Source: Nitrososphaerota archaeon
GTDB lineage: Archaea; Thermoproteota; Nitrososphaeria; Nitrososphaerales; JAGGXQ01
DNA: 23,319 nt
NCBI GenBank assembly: GCA_021162925.1
Contig: JAGGXQ010000141.1
Location: 1 to 23,319 of the forward strand
Reading direction: 5' to 3'
The notes beneath the pieces were generated by a model. That model had not been told where the DNA came from. It did no database searches and saw only the letters and a list, made by a program, of their open reading frames with translations. Below are positions 13,140 through 20,374 of this stretch, in pieces. Both the position numbers and the translations under genes were made by a program. The number at the start of each line of letters is the position of its first letter. The first letter of the stretch is position 1.

Positions 13140-13147
13140 TTTATAAG
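13140..13147 (+). promoter_or_regulatory. TATA box of the eL39-eL31 genes
   Basis: TTTATAAG starts just after the PDCD5 stop and is centred 27 bases before ATG 13171. It gives the two ribosomal genes their own leaderless transcript. Confidence 0.65.
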
Positions 13148-13170
13148 CCGAAGCCAGATCGGGGATCGGA

Positions 13171-13329
13171 ATGAGCAAGAACAAGCCGACCGGGGTCAAG
13201 AACAGGCTGATGAAGGCTTTGAAGCAGAACTCGGGCGTCCCGGCCTGGGTCATCCTGAGGACCAACAGGAGGGTCAGGACCAACCCCAAGAGGAGGAACT
13301 GGAGGAGGAAGTGGCTCAAGGTGAAGTGA
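13171..13329 (+). CDS. rpl39e: Ribosomal protein eL39
   Basis: This 52-residue gene (ATG 13171 to TGA 13329) starts [20 protein letters not shown]. It continues through [20 protein letters not shown] to [10 protein letters not shown]. The basic composition, the [15 protein letters not shown] block and the length are diagnostic of eL39, which lines the ribosomal exit tunnel in archaea and eukaryotes. It has its own TATA box (13140-13147) with leaderless spacing. The eL31 gene follows one base after the stop. The eL39-eL31 pair is a conserved archaeal arrangement. Confidence 0.97.
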   Translation: MSKNKPTGVKNRLMKALKQNSGVPAWVILRTNRRVRTNPKRRNWRRKWLKVK

Positions 13330-13330
13330 T

Positions 13331-13591
13331 TTGGCCGAGGAGCTTGAGCGCATTTATACGATAAACCTTTCAAGGGCCCTGTCCGTCCCCAGGAAGAAGA
13401 GGGCCCCCAGGGCGCTAAGGCTCATCAGGGAGTTCGCGGCCAGGCATATGAAGGTCGAGGCGGAGGACGTGAAGATAGAGCCGGAGGTGAACGAGGCCAT
13501 CTGGAAGAGGGGGATCGAGAAGCCCCCAAGGCGGATAACCGTCAAGATGGTGAAGGAGGAGGGAATGGTCAGGGTCAGCCTCCCCGAATGA
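13331..13591 (+). CDS. rpl31e: Ribosomal protein eL31
   Basis: The 86-residue large-subunit protein contains [20 protein letters not shown] (7-26), [20 protein letters not shown] and [20 protein letters not shown], all typical of eL31. It starts at TTG 13331, preceded by AGGTGA at 13319-13324, six bases upstream and inside the end of eL39. The AIF6 gene, which follows eL31 in many archaea, is absent here; instead the strand switches and an ASCH-domain gene ends 1 base away. Confidence 0.97.
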   Translation: MAEELERIYTINLSRALSVPRKKRAPRALRLIREFAARHMKVEAEDVKIEPEVNEAIWKRGIEKPPRRITVKMVKEEGMVRVSLPE

Positions 13592-13592
13592 C

Positions 13593-14066
13593 TCAGAACA
13601 CCCTCACCAGCCTGAACCAATTCCTGTAGACCTTCTCCGGAATCCTTCCATACCACTTGAGGAAGAGGCACCTCAGCCTCTCTGCCGTTTCGACCCCGGC
13701 GAGCCTTGCGTCCTCGTCCGTCAACTCGTCCATCTCGATCACCTCGCTCCTGTAGAACTCGATGAGCGCCCTGACCTCCCTCCTGAACCTGCTCTCGACC
13801 ACGTAGTAGAGCCCGTGCTTCGGCCTGGTCCTGTAGGTGACCTTCACCTCCCCCCTTATGAGCTTCGGGACCAGCTCCTTTACGAAGACTATCCGCTTCG
13901 CCTTCTTCCCCTTCTTCCAGAACCCCGGATACGACCTCTCCAGCCAACCTATCGCCTCCCTGTAGGTGAACGTGTCGGCGATGCCGTCGATGGGTATCGC
14001 ATTCTTCAGCTCCTCGGATATTATGTTGCTATCGATCCACCTCTCGATCCTATCCCTTTCGCTCAT
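13593..14066 (-). CDS. ASCH-domain (PUA-like) protein
   Basis: The 157-residue protein has an N-terminal helical segment (MSERDRIERWIDSNIISEEL) and then an ASCH-type beta-barrel: KRIVFVKELVPKLIRGEVKV (58-77), YRTRPKHGLYYVVESRF (78-94), EFYRSEV and the signature LTDEDARLAGVETAE (115-129), ending RIPEKVYRNWFRLVRVF. ASCH domains are PUA-like and are thought to bind RNA; some act in RNA modification or transcription coactivation. The role here is unknown. The frame is open far upstream, but the start is placed at ATG 14066 because a TATA box (14092-14100) lies 30 bases before it and the protein signature begins there. It converges on eL31. Confidence 0.88.
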   Translation of the reverse strand: MSERDRIERWIDSNIISEELKNAIPIDGIADTFTYREAIGWLERSYPGFWKKGKKAKRIVFVKELVPKLIRGEVKVTYRTRPKHGLYYVVESRFRREVRALIEFYRSEVIEMDELTDEDARLAGVETAERLRCLFLKWYGRIPEKVYRNWFRLVRVF

Positions 14067-14091
14067 GATAAGGTTTCGCCGCCAGGTTCGT

Positions 14092-14100
14092 ATATAAAAA
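14092..14100 (-). promoter_or_regulatory. TATA box of the ASCH gene
   Basis: The minus strand reads TTTTATATA within a longer T-run, centred about 30 bases before ATG 14066. It rules out the longer upstream reading frame as the translated form. Confidence 0.65.
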
Positions 14101-14123
14101 AACTTGGAGTTTTTAAAGATGAT

Positions 14124-14131
14124 TTTTATAT
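14124..14131 (+). promoter_or_regulatory. TATA box of the aMBF1 gene
   Basis: TTTTATAT is centred 25 bases before ATG 14152. With the divergent ASCH box it fills the 85-base gap 14067-14151. Confidence 0.65.
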
Positions 14132-14151
14132 CTACCATCTGAAGAAAGCCT

Positions 14152-14532
14152 ATGCCCGTCTGCGAGATATGTGGTGCGAACGTTAAGAAGCTTATCAAGA
14201 TCGAGATAGATGGTGCGGTCTTCGAGGTCTGCCCGAACTGCTCGAAGCTGGGCAAGCCCGTAAAGGCTAGAATGGCCCCGCCCCCTAGGAAGGCAAGGCC
14301 GAGGAGGTTCGAGCTCGAGCTCCCTGAGGTGGAGCTGAAGCCCGACTACAGCTACCTGGTCAAGAGGGCGAGGGAGCGCCTGGGCCTGACCCAGGAGGAG
14401 CTGGGCAGGAGGATAGGTGAGAAGCCATCGGTCATAAGCCACATAGAGACGGGGAAGCTGAGGCCCGACGACAGGCTCGCTAGGAAGCTCGAGAGGTTTC
14501 TTGGGATCGAGCTCTTCGAGCCCCTAGAGTAG
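14152..14532 (+). CDS. mbf1: Multiprotein bridging factor aMBF1
   Basis: The 126-residue protein has an N-terminal zinc ribbon, C4-x2-C7 and C27-x2-C30 (MPVCEICGAN, VCPNCSKLG), a basic linker, and a C-terminal helix-turn-helix of the Cro/XRE type, VKRARERLGLTQEELGRRIG (64-83) followed by PSVISHIETGKLRPDD. This layout is that of archaeal MBF1, related to the eukaryotic coactivator that links TBP to activators; the archaeal protein associates with the small ribosomal subunit. It is shorter than many relatives (about 150-170), mainly in the linker. Its last 53 bases overlap the convergent SRPBCC gene. Confidence 0.94.
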   Translation: MPVCEICGANVKKLIKIEIDGAVFEVCPNCSKLGKPVKARMAPPPRKARPRRFELELPEVELKPDYSYLVKRARERLGLTQEELGRRIGEKPSVISHIETGKLRPDDRLARKLERFLGIELFEPLE

Positions 14533-15022
14533 CCCGCTCCAGTATCGCCTTGTCCTCCACCAGCATCCACTTGAAGAGGCTCGCGAACCTGCCTTCTAGC
14601 AGCCTGTCCAGCAGGCCGAGCTTCAGCTCCCCGTCCAGCTTCACCCTGGTGTAGCTCCCTTCGGGCTCAAGGGTGTAATGGATCACGCTACCCTTCCCGA
14701 AGCCTATGTATATCTCGATGTCTATCCTTGACTTCGGCTCGTACTTCACCCTCCACCAGCTCTTCCTCCATATCCTCAGCTTCTCCTCCCAATAGGTCGG
14801 CTTCCTGACCACGAACTCCTCCTCCCCGCTCAGGTTCCTCTTAAGGCCGAAGAGCCTCACGTCCATCTCGATGGTCCTCACGTAATTCGAGTGCTTCACG
14901 ATCGAAATGAGCCTCACCCCGTCGTGGTGGTCGTGTATCAGCTTGTCGTCGAACTCCCTCGTTAGAAAATCCCATACGACTTCGGGGTCGGCTTTGATCA
15001 GGACCTCTCCCTCTAGCTTCAC
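14480..15022 (-). CDS. SRPBCC (START-like) fold protein
   Basis: The 180-residue protein begins MKLEGEVLIKADPEVVWDFL (1-20), the usual start of SRPBCC/polyketide-cyclase-like domains (small ligand-binding helix-grip folds). Alternating strands follow (VRTIEMDVRLFG, SRIDIEIYIGFGKGSVIHYT, TRVKLDGELKLG), then a long C-terminal helix, LLEGRFASLFKWMLVEDKAI. The ligand cannot be predicted. Residues after about 165 (ARRARSQETSRAS) look like unstructured read-on into the convergent aMBF1 gene, with a 53-base overlap. GTG 15022 is chosen because it is 26 bases from the TATA-like box at 15045-15052; the nearby ATG 15027 is out of frame. Confidence 0.85.
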   Translation of the reverse strand: MKLEGEVLIKADPEVVWDFLTREFDDKLIHDHHDGVRLISIVKHSNYVRTIEMDVRLFGLKRNLSGEEEFVVRKPTYWEEKLRIWRKSWWRVKYEPKSRIDIEIYIGFGKGSVIHYTLEPEGSYTRVKLDGELKLGLLDRLLEGRFASLFKWMLVEDKAILERATLGARRARSQETSRAS

Positions 15023-15044
15023 GCCATTTAGGGCTTCCGATCCC

Positions 15045-15052
15045 TTAAATTA
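15045..15052 (-). promoter_or_regulatory. TATA-like box of the SRPBCC gene
   Basis: The minus strand reads TAATTTAA, centred 26 bases before GTG 15022. Confidence 0.55.
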
Positions 15053-15063
15053 CTTTTGCGATA

Positions 15064-15072
15064 GGTTTAAAG
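15064..15072 (+). promoter_or_regulatory. TATA-like box of the TauE/SafE gene
   Basis: GGTTTAAAG is centred 28 bases before TTG 15096, supporting that start over the much longer open frame and over ATG 15111. Confidence 0.55.
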
Positions 15073-15095
15073 GGAGTTTGGATAAATGCCGTAGG

Positions 15096-15962
15096 TTGGA
15101 CTTCGTCCAGATGGGCCTGATGCTGATCTCCTCGATCTTCGCCGGCTTCGTAGGGGCCCTTTTCGGCATAGGCGGTGGCGTGATAATAGTCCCCACCCTC
15201 ACCGCATTCCTCGGCTTGGGCATAAAGGATGCGATAGCCACCAGCATAGTCGGCGTTGTGGCCACGAGCATAGCGGGGGCGTCGAGGTACTTAAAGCAGG
15301 GCATAACCAACGTCAAGCTCGCCCTCTTCCTGGAGACGAGCGCGACCCTGGGCGCGATGAGCGGTGCGATGCTGGAGATGGTCTCTCCCTCCTCGATCCT
15401 ATTCATGATCCTGGCCGCCCTCCTCTTGTTCATGGCCCTGAACCAGGTCAAGACCTTCAGAGAGGAGGAGAGGAGGATAAGGAGCGGGGGCTTCAAGGGA
15501 AAGGGGGATCGCATATCTAATGGGCTAAGGCTATCGGGCTCCTACCACGATGCCGCCGATAGGGTCAGGGTCGAGTACACGCCCACCAGGTCGAAGCTCG
15601 GCATCCTTATGTCCTACTTCGCCGGCCTCTTCTCCGGCCTCCTGGGTATAGGGGGAGGGGTCCTCAAGGTCCCGATAATGAACCAATTCATGGACGTCCC
15701 GATGAAGGTCTCCGTAGGGACGAGCAAGTTCATGATAGGCATAACCGCAAGCACGGCTGCCCTGGTCTACTTCTCATTCGGTCTGGTTAAGCCTGAGCTC
15801 GCCTCCCCGGTCGTCTTGGGCGTCGTGATGGGCGCAACCCTGGGCGCGATGGTGATGAACAGGATAAAGGCCGGATACCTGAAGCTCGCGTTCGCCTCCC
15901 TCTTGGTCTACTTCTCCTACCTCATGGCGACGAAGGGCCTCTCTCTGATGGTGGGGGCATGA
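15096..15962 (+). CDS. TauE/SafE-family membrane transporter
   Basis: This 288-residue integral membrane protein belongs to the sulfite exporter TauE/SafE family of anion or organosulfur transporters. The two-fold repeat of the family is clear: FVGALFGIGGGVIIVPTL (18-35) and FSGLLGIGGGVLKVPIM (179-195). Each begins a half of about four hydrophobic helices. A polar cytoplasmic loop (about 120-168, rich in Arg, Glu and Ser) separates the halves and is long for the family. The frame is open back to 14907, but that part is antisense to the SRPBCC gene; TTG 15096 fits the TATA-box spacing. Its stop overlaps the next gene as ATGA. The substrate is not predictable. Confidence 0.92.
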   Translation: MDFVQMGLMLISSIFAGFVGALFGIGGGVIIVPTLTAFLGLGIKDAIATSIVGVVATSIAGASRYLKQGITNVKLALFLETSATLGAMSGAMLEMVSPSSILFMILAALLLFMALNQVKTFREEERRIRSGGFKGKGDRISNGLRLSGSYHDAADRVRVEYTPTRSKLGILMSYFAGLFSGLLGIGGGVLKVPIMNQFMDVPMKVSVGTSKFMIGITASTAALVYFSFGLVKPELASPVVLGVVMGATLGAMVMNRIKAGYLKLAFASLLVYFSYLMATKGLSLMVGA

Positions 15963-16231
15963 AGGCCGATAGGCTCTGCTACCTGATCCTAACCCTGGGG
16001 ATGGTCTCCAGCGCCTCCCTCCTGGCGATAGGGCTGGCCCTTTACTTCCTCGGCCTGCCCTACAGGTGGGCGATGCTTTCAGGCATTACGCTCCTCCTGT
16101 TCACCCCCATGGCCGCGGTATCCTCGACGATCCCCTCTTTCTTTATGGAAGGGGAGAGGCCGAACGCCTTCGTCTCCTTGATAGTGGTCCTGTTCATGAT
16201 CTTCGCCCTCCTGCTCTCCTTCTTCAGGTAA
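15959..16231 (+). CDS. DUF1634-like small membrane protein
   Basis: The 90-residue protein has three hydrophobic helices, about 8-30, 36-57 and 69-89. Size and helix pattern fit the DUF1634 family, which is regularly found directly downstream of TauE/SafE transporters, as here with a 4-base ATGA overlap. It is probably an accessory subunit or modulator of that transporter; this is inferred from gene pairing. Family assignment rests on context and topology more than on a clear motif. Confidence 0.78.
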   Translation: MKADRLCYLILTLGMVSSASLLAIGLALYFLGLPYRWAMLSGITLLLFTPMAAVSSTIPSFFMEGERPNAFVSLIVVLFMIFALLLSFFR

Positions 16232-16233
16232 AG

Positions 16234-16242
16234 ACTTAAAGC
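16234..16242 (+). promoter_or_regulatory. TATA-like box of the aminotransferase gene
   Basis: ACTTAAAGC lies directly after the DUF1634-like stop, centred 25 bases before GTG 16263 and 19 bases before the alternative TTG 16257. Confidence 0.45.
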
Positions 16243-16262
16243 ACGTGGCATAACGGTTGGCC

Positions 16263-17405
16263 GTGCGGACTGGAAGGTTCTCTTCCCTCCCGATCTCGCC
16301 GGTATCATTCACCGATACCGTAAGGAGGATAGAGAGGGAGAAGGGGATAAAGGTCGTCAGGTTCGACCTCGCGGAGCCGCTCTTCCCGCCGCTTAAGGAG
16401 GCGATAGAAGAAACGGTGAAGGCGGTCGAGTCGGGCTACGTGCACTACCCACCGCCCAGGGGCATACCCGAGCTCGTCGAGGAGATACTATCCTACTTCA
16501 GGCGGACCAGGGGCCTGGAATACGATGCCGATGAGGTGATAGTAACCCCAGGGGCCAAGTTCTCCGTCTATTCGGCGTTCGCCTCGCTTCTGAGCCCAGG
16601 GGACGAGGTCCTCCTGATAACCCCTTACTGGGTGAGCTTCAAGGCGATACCCGAGATGTTCGGGGCGAGGTGCTTTGAGGTGAGGATGAAGAAGCCCTTC
16701 GGCCTGGATGAAGAGGCGATGAAGGATGCGGTTAAGGGCAAGAAGGTGCTGGTGCTGAACTCGCCGAACAACCCTACCGGATGGGTCGCCAGCGAAGAGG
16801 AGCTGAAGCTGGTGAGGGACCTGGCCCTGGACGAAGACCTGATAGTCCTATCGGATGAGGTCGATTGGGCTTACGTCTACGAAGGGGAGCACAGGAGCAT
16901 CGCAACCCTCCCTGACATGAAGGATAGGACCCTGCTCATAGACAGCTTCTCCAAGGTATTCGGGATGACCGGATGGAGGGTCGGCTTCTCCGCTGGCCCG
17001 AAGTGGCTGATAGACGACATGCTCATGGTCCAGCAGCACAGCGTAAGCGGGCCTACCACCTTCTCTCAGAAGGCGTGCGCCGAAATCCTGAAGGGCGCCG
17101 AAAGGTATGCGGAGCGGATGGTCGGCCTCTGCAGGGAGAACAGGGACTACCTGGTCGAGAGGCTGTCGAACTACCTGGACTGCCCGAAGCCCCCAGGGGC
17201 GTTTTACCTATTCCCAGACGCCTCCAGATTGGGCCTCGGCGGTGATGAGTTATCGAAGTCCCTCCTAGAGTATGGGGTGGCGGTCTCGCCTGGAAGGCTC
17301 TTCGGAGAGGGCTTCGAAAACAACTTCAGGATATGCTACGCGATGCCCAAGGACGAAGTCGTGAAGGGGGTCAAGAGGATCGAGGAGTTCTTCAGAACTC
17401 TATGA
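16263..17405 (+). CDS. PLP-dependent class I/II aminotransferase
   Basis: A fold-type I aminotransferase of the aspartate/aromatic family. Numbered from GTG 16263 (380 residues), it shows VTPGAKFSVYSAFASLLSPG (95-114), NSPNNPTGWV with the PLP-binding Asn170, SDEVDWAYVY with Asp198, and SFSKVFGMTGWRVGF with the PLP Lys231. The C-terminal substrate-contacting Arg is in NNFRICYAMP. The amino donor and acceptor cannot be told from sequence; aspartate or a neutral or aromatic amino acid are all possible. GTG 16263 fits TATA spacing better than TTG 16257 (two residues longer). The last 14 bases overlap the convergent metallo-beta-lactamase-fold gene. Confidence 0.92.
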   Translation: MRTGRFSSLPISPVSFTDTVRRIEREKGIKVVRFDLAEPLFPPLKEAIEETVKAVESGYVHYPPPRGIPELVEEILSYFRRTRGLEYDADEVIVTPGAKFSVYSAFASLLSPGDEVLLITPYWVSFKAIPEMFGARCFEVRMKKPFGLDEEAMKDAVKGKKVLVLNSPNNPTGWVASEEELKLVRDLALDEDLIVLSDEVDWAYVYEGEHRSIATLPDMKDRTLLIDSFSKVFGMTGWRVGFSAGPKWLIDDMLMVQQHSVSGPTTFSQKACAEILKGAERYAERMVGLCRENRDYLVERLSNYLDCPKPPGAFYLFPDASRLGLGGDELSKSLLEYGVAVSPGRLFGEGFENNFRICYAMPKDEVVKGVKRIEEFFRTL

Positions 17406-18102
17406 CCCTCCCGGCCCCGTTCTCCAGATACCTATCCCCTACCACCGATCTAATCGCATCCCTTGCCTCGTAGCCGGTGCAGTGCATCGGGGCCACCATC
17501 TTGACCCCCCTCTCGAGCATCCCCTCGCCTATCCTCTCCCCATCCCTCCTGGAGGAGACGTGAAACCCGCCCATGACCGCGAGCACCCTATCGATCCCCG
17601 ATACCTCTACCGCCTTGTCGAGCAGGTTCAACACGTCGGGGTGAGAGCAACCGACCAGGAGCACTATGCCTTCATCCCTGACCGAGATCACGAGGCCGTG
17701 CTCCCTTATCGCCCTCCCAATGCTACCCGTAGTCATAACGCCGGGGTAGATGGTGGTCGGCCTTTCACACGGCATTACGTCGATCCCTCCCAGAGCGAAC
17801 GGGGTCGGGCCGTATACCTTCGCCCCGCAGGTCAGGGGGTATACCTCGGATAGGGCCCCGTAGTGGTCGAAGTGCCAATGGCTTATGAATATCCCCTCGA
17901 CCCTCCTCGGCTCGAGCCCTAACTTCTTCGCGTTTTCGATCCACACTACGGGGGATTCGTCGACGTCCATCAGGAACTCATGTTCCTCTCCTCCCCTCTC
18001 AACCCTTACGTGAAAGGAGAGCCCCCAAGACGTCAGGAAGCCGCCAACGAAGGCGTCGTTGTCCACGACCGTCGAGACGACGAGTCTATCCACGGATTCC
18101 AT
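17392..18102 (-). CDS. Metallo-beta-lactamase-fold hydrolase, COG1237-like
   Basis: The 236-residue protein has the full metal-binding set of the metallo-beta-lactamase fold: HWHFDH (75-80), GCSHPDV with His154, GGFH with His181 and PMHCTG with His207. The pattern TVVDNDAF at the N-terminus together with GCSHPDV and APMHCTG resembles COG1237, proteins annotated as dihydropterin-ribofuranosylaminobenzene phosphate synthase-like from methanopterin studies. Whether this one acts on a pterin is unknown. ATG 18102 is 26 bases from the palindromic TATA box at 18123-18134, so it is leaderless. It converges on the aminotransferase gene with a 14-base overlap. Confidence 0.88.
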   Translation of the reverse strand: MESVDRLVVSTVVDNDAFVGGFLTSWGLSFHVRVERGGEEHEFLMDVDESPVVWIENAKKLGLEPRRVEGIFISHWHFDHYGALSEVYPLTCGAKVYGPTPFALGGIDVMPCERPTTIYPGVMTTGSIGRAIREHGLVISVRDEGIVLLVGCSHPDVLNLLDKAVEVSGIDRVLAVMGGFHVSSRRDGERIGEGMLERGVKMVAPMHCTGYEARDAIRSVVGDRYLENGAGRVIEF

Positions 18103-18122
18103 CGTTCGGTCTAAGCTCCGCG

Positions 18123-18134
18123 GGTTTATAAACC
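18123..18134 (-). promoter_or_regulatory. Perfectly palindromic TATA box
   Basis: GGTTTATAAACC is a 12-base perfect inverted repeat centred 26 bases before ATG 18102 of the metallo-beta-lactamase-fold gene. The divergent radical SAM gene has its own box at 18148-18156, so the symmetry is not needed to serve both sides. Confidence 0.7.
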
Positions 18135-18147
18135 TGTTATCGAATAA

Positions 18148-18156
18148 GCTTTAAGT
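18148..18156 (+). promoter_or_regulatory. TATA-like box of the radical SAM gene
   Basis: GCTTTAAGT is centred 25 bases before GTG 18177, giving a leaderless transcript. Confidence 0.5.
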
Positions 18157-18176
18157 CCGCCCTGCATACCGGGCCT

Positions 18177-19817
18177 GTGAAGGCGGATCTAGCCCTGATA
18201 CACGCCCCCGGATACTACGACTTCAGGAAGAAGAAGACCCACTGGGGGCCGATAAGCGACGTGGTTCCATCCTACCAGATATTCGACATGATACCCTACG
18301 GCTTCCTCACGCTCACCTCCTACCTGATGAAGCAAGGTTTCAAGGTCAGGATCGTCAACCTGGCTGCGAAGATGGTCATGAGCGATCGGTTCGACGCCGA
18401 GAAAGAGATAAGGAAGCTTGAGGCCGATGCCTACGGAATAGACCTTCACTGGCTCCCGACGGCCCAGGGGGCCTTAGAGGTGGCCAGGCTCGTCAAGAAG
18501 CACCACCCCGAAAGCCCGGTCATCCTGGGTGGCCTCTCATCGACCTACTTCGCCAGGGAGATAATCGAATCCTACCCATTCGTCGATTACGTACTCATGG
18601 GGGACACGACCGAGGAGCCGCTCAGGATGCTCCTGGAGAGGATCGGGAAAGATGTCGGAGAAGTTCCGAACCTGGCCTACAGGGATCGGGGCTTTAAGAT
18701 GAACCCGATGACCTACGTCCCCGACAGCCTCGACGAGTTCACCGTCGATTACGGCCTGATCATCAAATCGGCTTTGAGAGGTGGCATCTCCCTCTCCCTA
18801 CCCTTCGCAAACTTCTTCAGGGAGCCCATAGGTTGCGTGATTTCGCTTAAGGGTTGCGCCTTCAACTGCATCACCTGTGGGGGGTCGAGCTTCGCCTACC
18901 GTTGCTCCTTCGGGAGGAAGCGCCTCGCTAGGAAGAGCACGAAGGCGGTCTTCGAGGAGTTCAAGAGCCTCACCTCCTACTTCAGGATACCGATCTTCTT
19001 CATAGGCGATCCTAGGCTCTTCGAAGACTTCCACGAGCTTTCTAGGTTGATAAGAGAAGAAAAGGTCGACAACGAGCTGATCTTCGAGTTCTTCGCCCCT
19101 CCCCCTAGGGAGCTTCTCGAAGAGGTGAAGAGGGCCGGAGGGAGCTTGATCCAGCTATCCCCCGAAAGCCCGGATGAGTATGTTAGAAGGGCGTTGGGCA
19201 GGCCATACGGAAACCACGAGCTCATGAAGTTCGTCGAGGAGGTCTTGGATATCGGGTTCAGGAGGCTCGATCTGTACTTCATGCTCGGCCTGCCGGAGCA
19301 GACCCCCGACATGGCCCTGGACGTCGCCAAGTTTCTAGAAGGGATTTACCTGAACCATCCCGATTCGAAGGAGAGGCTCACGGCCTTTCAGGCCCCGCTC
19401 GCACCTTTCGTCGATCCCGGTAGCCTGGCCTTCGAGCATCCCGAGCTCTACGGCTACAGGCTTAGGTTCAGGACTCTGGAGGAGCACAGGAGGGCCCTAG
19501 AGGCGAAGAGCTGGATCGACGTGCTCAACTACGAGACCCTTTGGATGAGCAGGAGGGAGCTGGCGAGGGCGACCTACTCCGGGGCGCTGGGGCTTGCGGA
19601 GGTGAAGGCCAGGCACGGTGTAATGGACGAAGAGGAGGCTAAGTCCCTGATGGAGAGGATGAAGCTCGCCCTAGACGTGCTAGAAGGCAGGGCGAAGGAG
19701 GAGGAGCTCTACGGAATGTCGAGCGAGATCGCCTCGAAGAGGGAGCTCTACCCTACGGTGAGCGTCTTCAAGATCTTCAGGAGGCTACCGATAAAGGCTT
19801 TAATTCATCTGCCTTAA
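18177..19817 (+). CDS. B12-binding-domain radical SAM protein, function unknown
   Basis: The 546-residue protein joins an N-terminal cobalamin-binding-like Rossmann domain (about 1-160: PYGFLTLTSYLMKQGFKVRI, GALEVARLVKKHHPESPVIL, GG, then YVLMGDTTEEPLRMLL) to a radical SAM domain with C227-AFN-C231-IT-C234-GG. The radical SAM barrel runs to about 420, with LIQLSPESPDEYVRRALGR and DLYFMLGLPEQTPDMALDVA. A helical C-terminal region follows. It resembles an archaeal B12-radical SAM subgroup of unknown substrate (Ta0216-like), which is my recollection of the family. Members elsewhere do methylations or ring rearrangements. GTG 18177 fits the box at 18148-18156. UPF0200 and UPF0201 genes follow on the same strand. 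Confidence 0.88.
   Translation: MKADLALIHAPGYYDFRKKKTHWGPISDVVPSYQIFDMIPYGFLTLTSYLMKQGFKVRIVNLAAKMVMSDRFDAEKEIRKLEADAYGIDLHWLPTAQGALEVARLVKKHHPESPVILGGLSSTYFAREIIESYPFVDYVLMGDTTEEPLRMLLERIGKDVGEVPNLAYRDRGFKMNPMTYVPDSLDEFTVDYGLIIKSALRGGISLSLPFANFFREPIGCVISLKGCAFNCITCGGSSFAYRCSFGRKRLARKSTKAVFEEFKSLTSYFRIPIFFIGDPRLFEDFHELSRLIREEKVDNELIFEFFAPPPRELLEEVKRAGGSLIQLSPESPDEYVRRALGRPYGNHELMKFVEEVLDIGFRRLDLYFMLGLPEQTPDMALDVAKFLEGIYLNHPDSKERLTAFQAPLAPFVDPGSLAFEHPELYGYRLRFRTLEEHRRALEAKSWIDVLNYETLWMSRRELARATYSGALGLAEVKARHGVMDEEEAKSLMERMKLALDVLEGRAKEEELYGMSSEIASKRELYPTVSVFKIFRRLPIKALIHLP
19798..19806 (+). promoter_or_regulatory. TATA-like box before the UPF0200 gene
   Basis: CTTTAATTC, inside the end of the radical SAM gene, is centred 24 bases before ATG 19826. 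It is a possible internal promoter; read-through from the upstream gene is equally plausible. Confidence 0.35.
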
Positions 19818-19825
19818 GGTTCACG

Positions 19826-20374
19826 ATGGTCGAACTCATAGTCTGCATAACCGGGCTACCGGGCTCCGGGAAGAGCGAGGCCGCCAGGGCCTTGAAGGAG
19901 CTCGGCTTTCACGTGTTGAACATGGGGGACGTCTTAAGAGGGCTCGCAAAGGAGTCCGGGGCCACTCTAGACGATGGGAGCCTAGCGGGCTTCGCCAAGA
20001 AGCTCAGGAAAGAAATGGGCCCTGCCGCCGTAGCAAAGCTATGTATCGACCGAATCCCTAGCGACGCCAGGCTCTTGGTCGTCGACGGGCTGAGGAGCAT
20101 GGACGAGTTCGAGGAGTTCAAAAGGGTATCCGAGGCCAAGATACTCGCGATTCACGCCTCTAGGGAGAGGCGCTTCAACTTCCTCAAGCTCAGGGGGAGG
20201 GAGGACGATCCCAAGGGATGGGAAGATTTCATCAAGAGGGATGAGAGGGAGCTCGGATACGGCGTCGCCAGAGCCATAGCCCTGGCCGACGAGGTCGTAT
20301 CGAACAACGCCCTATCCCTGGAGGAGTTCAGGGAGAGGGTGAGGGAGGTGGTCAGGGGATGGATGCGAGGGTAA
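19826..20374 (+). CDS. UPF0200 P-loop kinase-like protein
   Basis: The 182-residue protein is related to dephospho-CoA and adenylate kinases. Walker A is GLPGSGKS (10-17), followed by a NMGDVLRGLAKE substrate-region block, LRKEMGPAAVAKL, the VVDGLRSMDEFEEFK segment, and the typical UPF0200 ending FLKLRGREDDPKGWEDFIKR, DERELGYG, AIALADEVVSNN. The substrate is not established for this family; a nucleotide or small metabolite kinase is likely. The UPF0201 gene starts 16 bases before its stop, an arrangement seen in other archaea, so the two products may work together. Confidence 0.92.
   Translation: MVELIVCITGLPGSGKSEAARALKELGFHVLNMGDVLRGLAKESGATLDDGSLAGFAKKLRKEMGPAAVAKLCIDRIPSDARLLVVDGLRSMDEFEEFKRVSEAKILAIHASRERRFNFLKLRGREDDPKGWEDFIKRDERELGYGVARAIALADEVVSNNALSLEEFRERVREVVRGWMRG

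Noticed and set aside
14107..14150. A GATGA...CTGA pattern resembling a C/D-box guide RNA
   Set aside because: The two boxes are too close, the second pair of boxes is missing, and the A/T-rich part is better explained as the aMBF1 TATA box.
14067..14255. Upstream extension of the ASCH frame by 63 residues
   Set aside because: The extension crosses the divergent promoters and is antisense to the zinc-ribbon codons of aMBF1. The TATA box at 14092-14100 supports ATG 14066 instead.
9760..14532. Similar SRAS endings of MoaA and the SRPBCC protein
   Set aside because: Both tails are antisense to an ARKL codon run in the convergent gene (GCT AGG AAG), which supplies the same stop and Ser-Arg-Ala-Ser codons by chance. 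There is no sign of a shared functional tag.
14907..15095. Longer N-terminus for the TauE/SafE protein
   Set aside because: This stretch is antisense to the SRPBCC gene and includes the promoter boxes. The membrane repeat begins after 15096.
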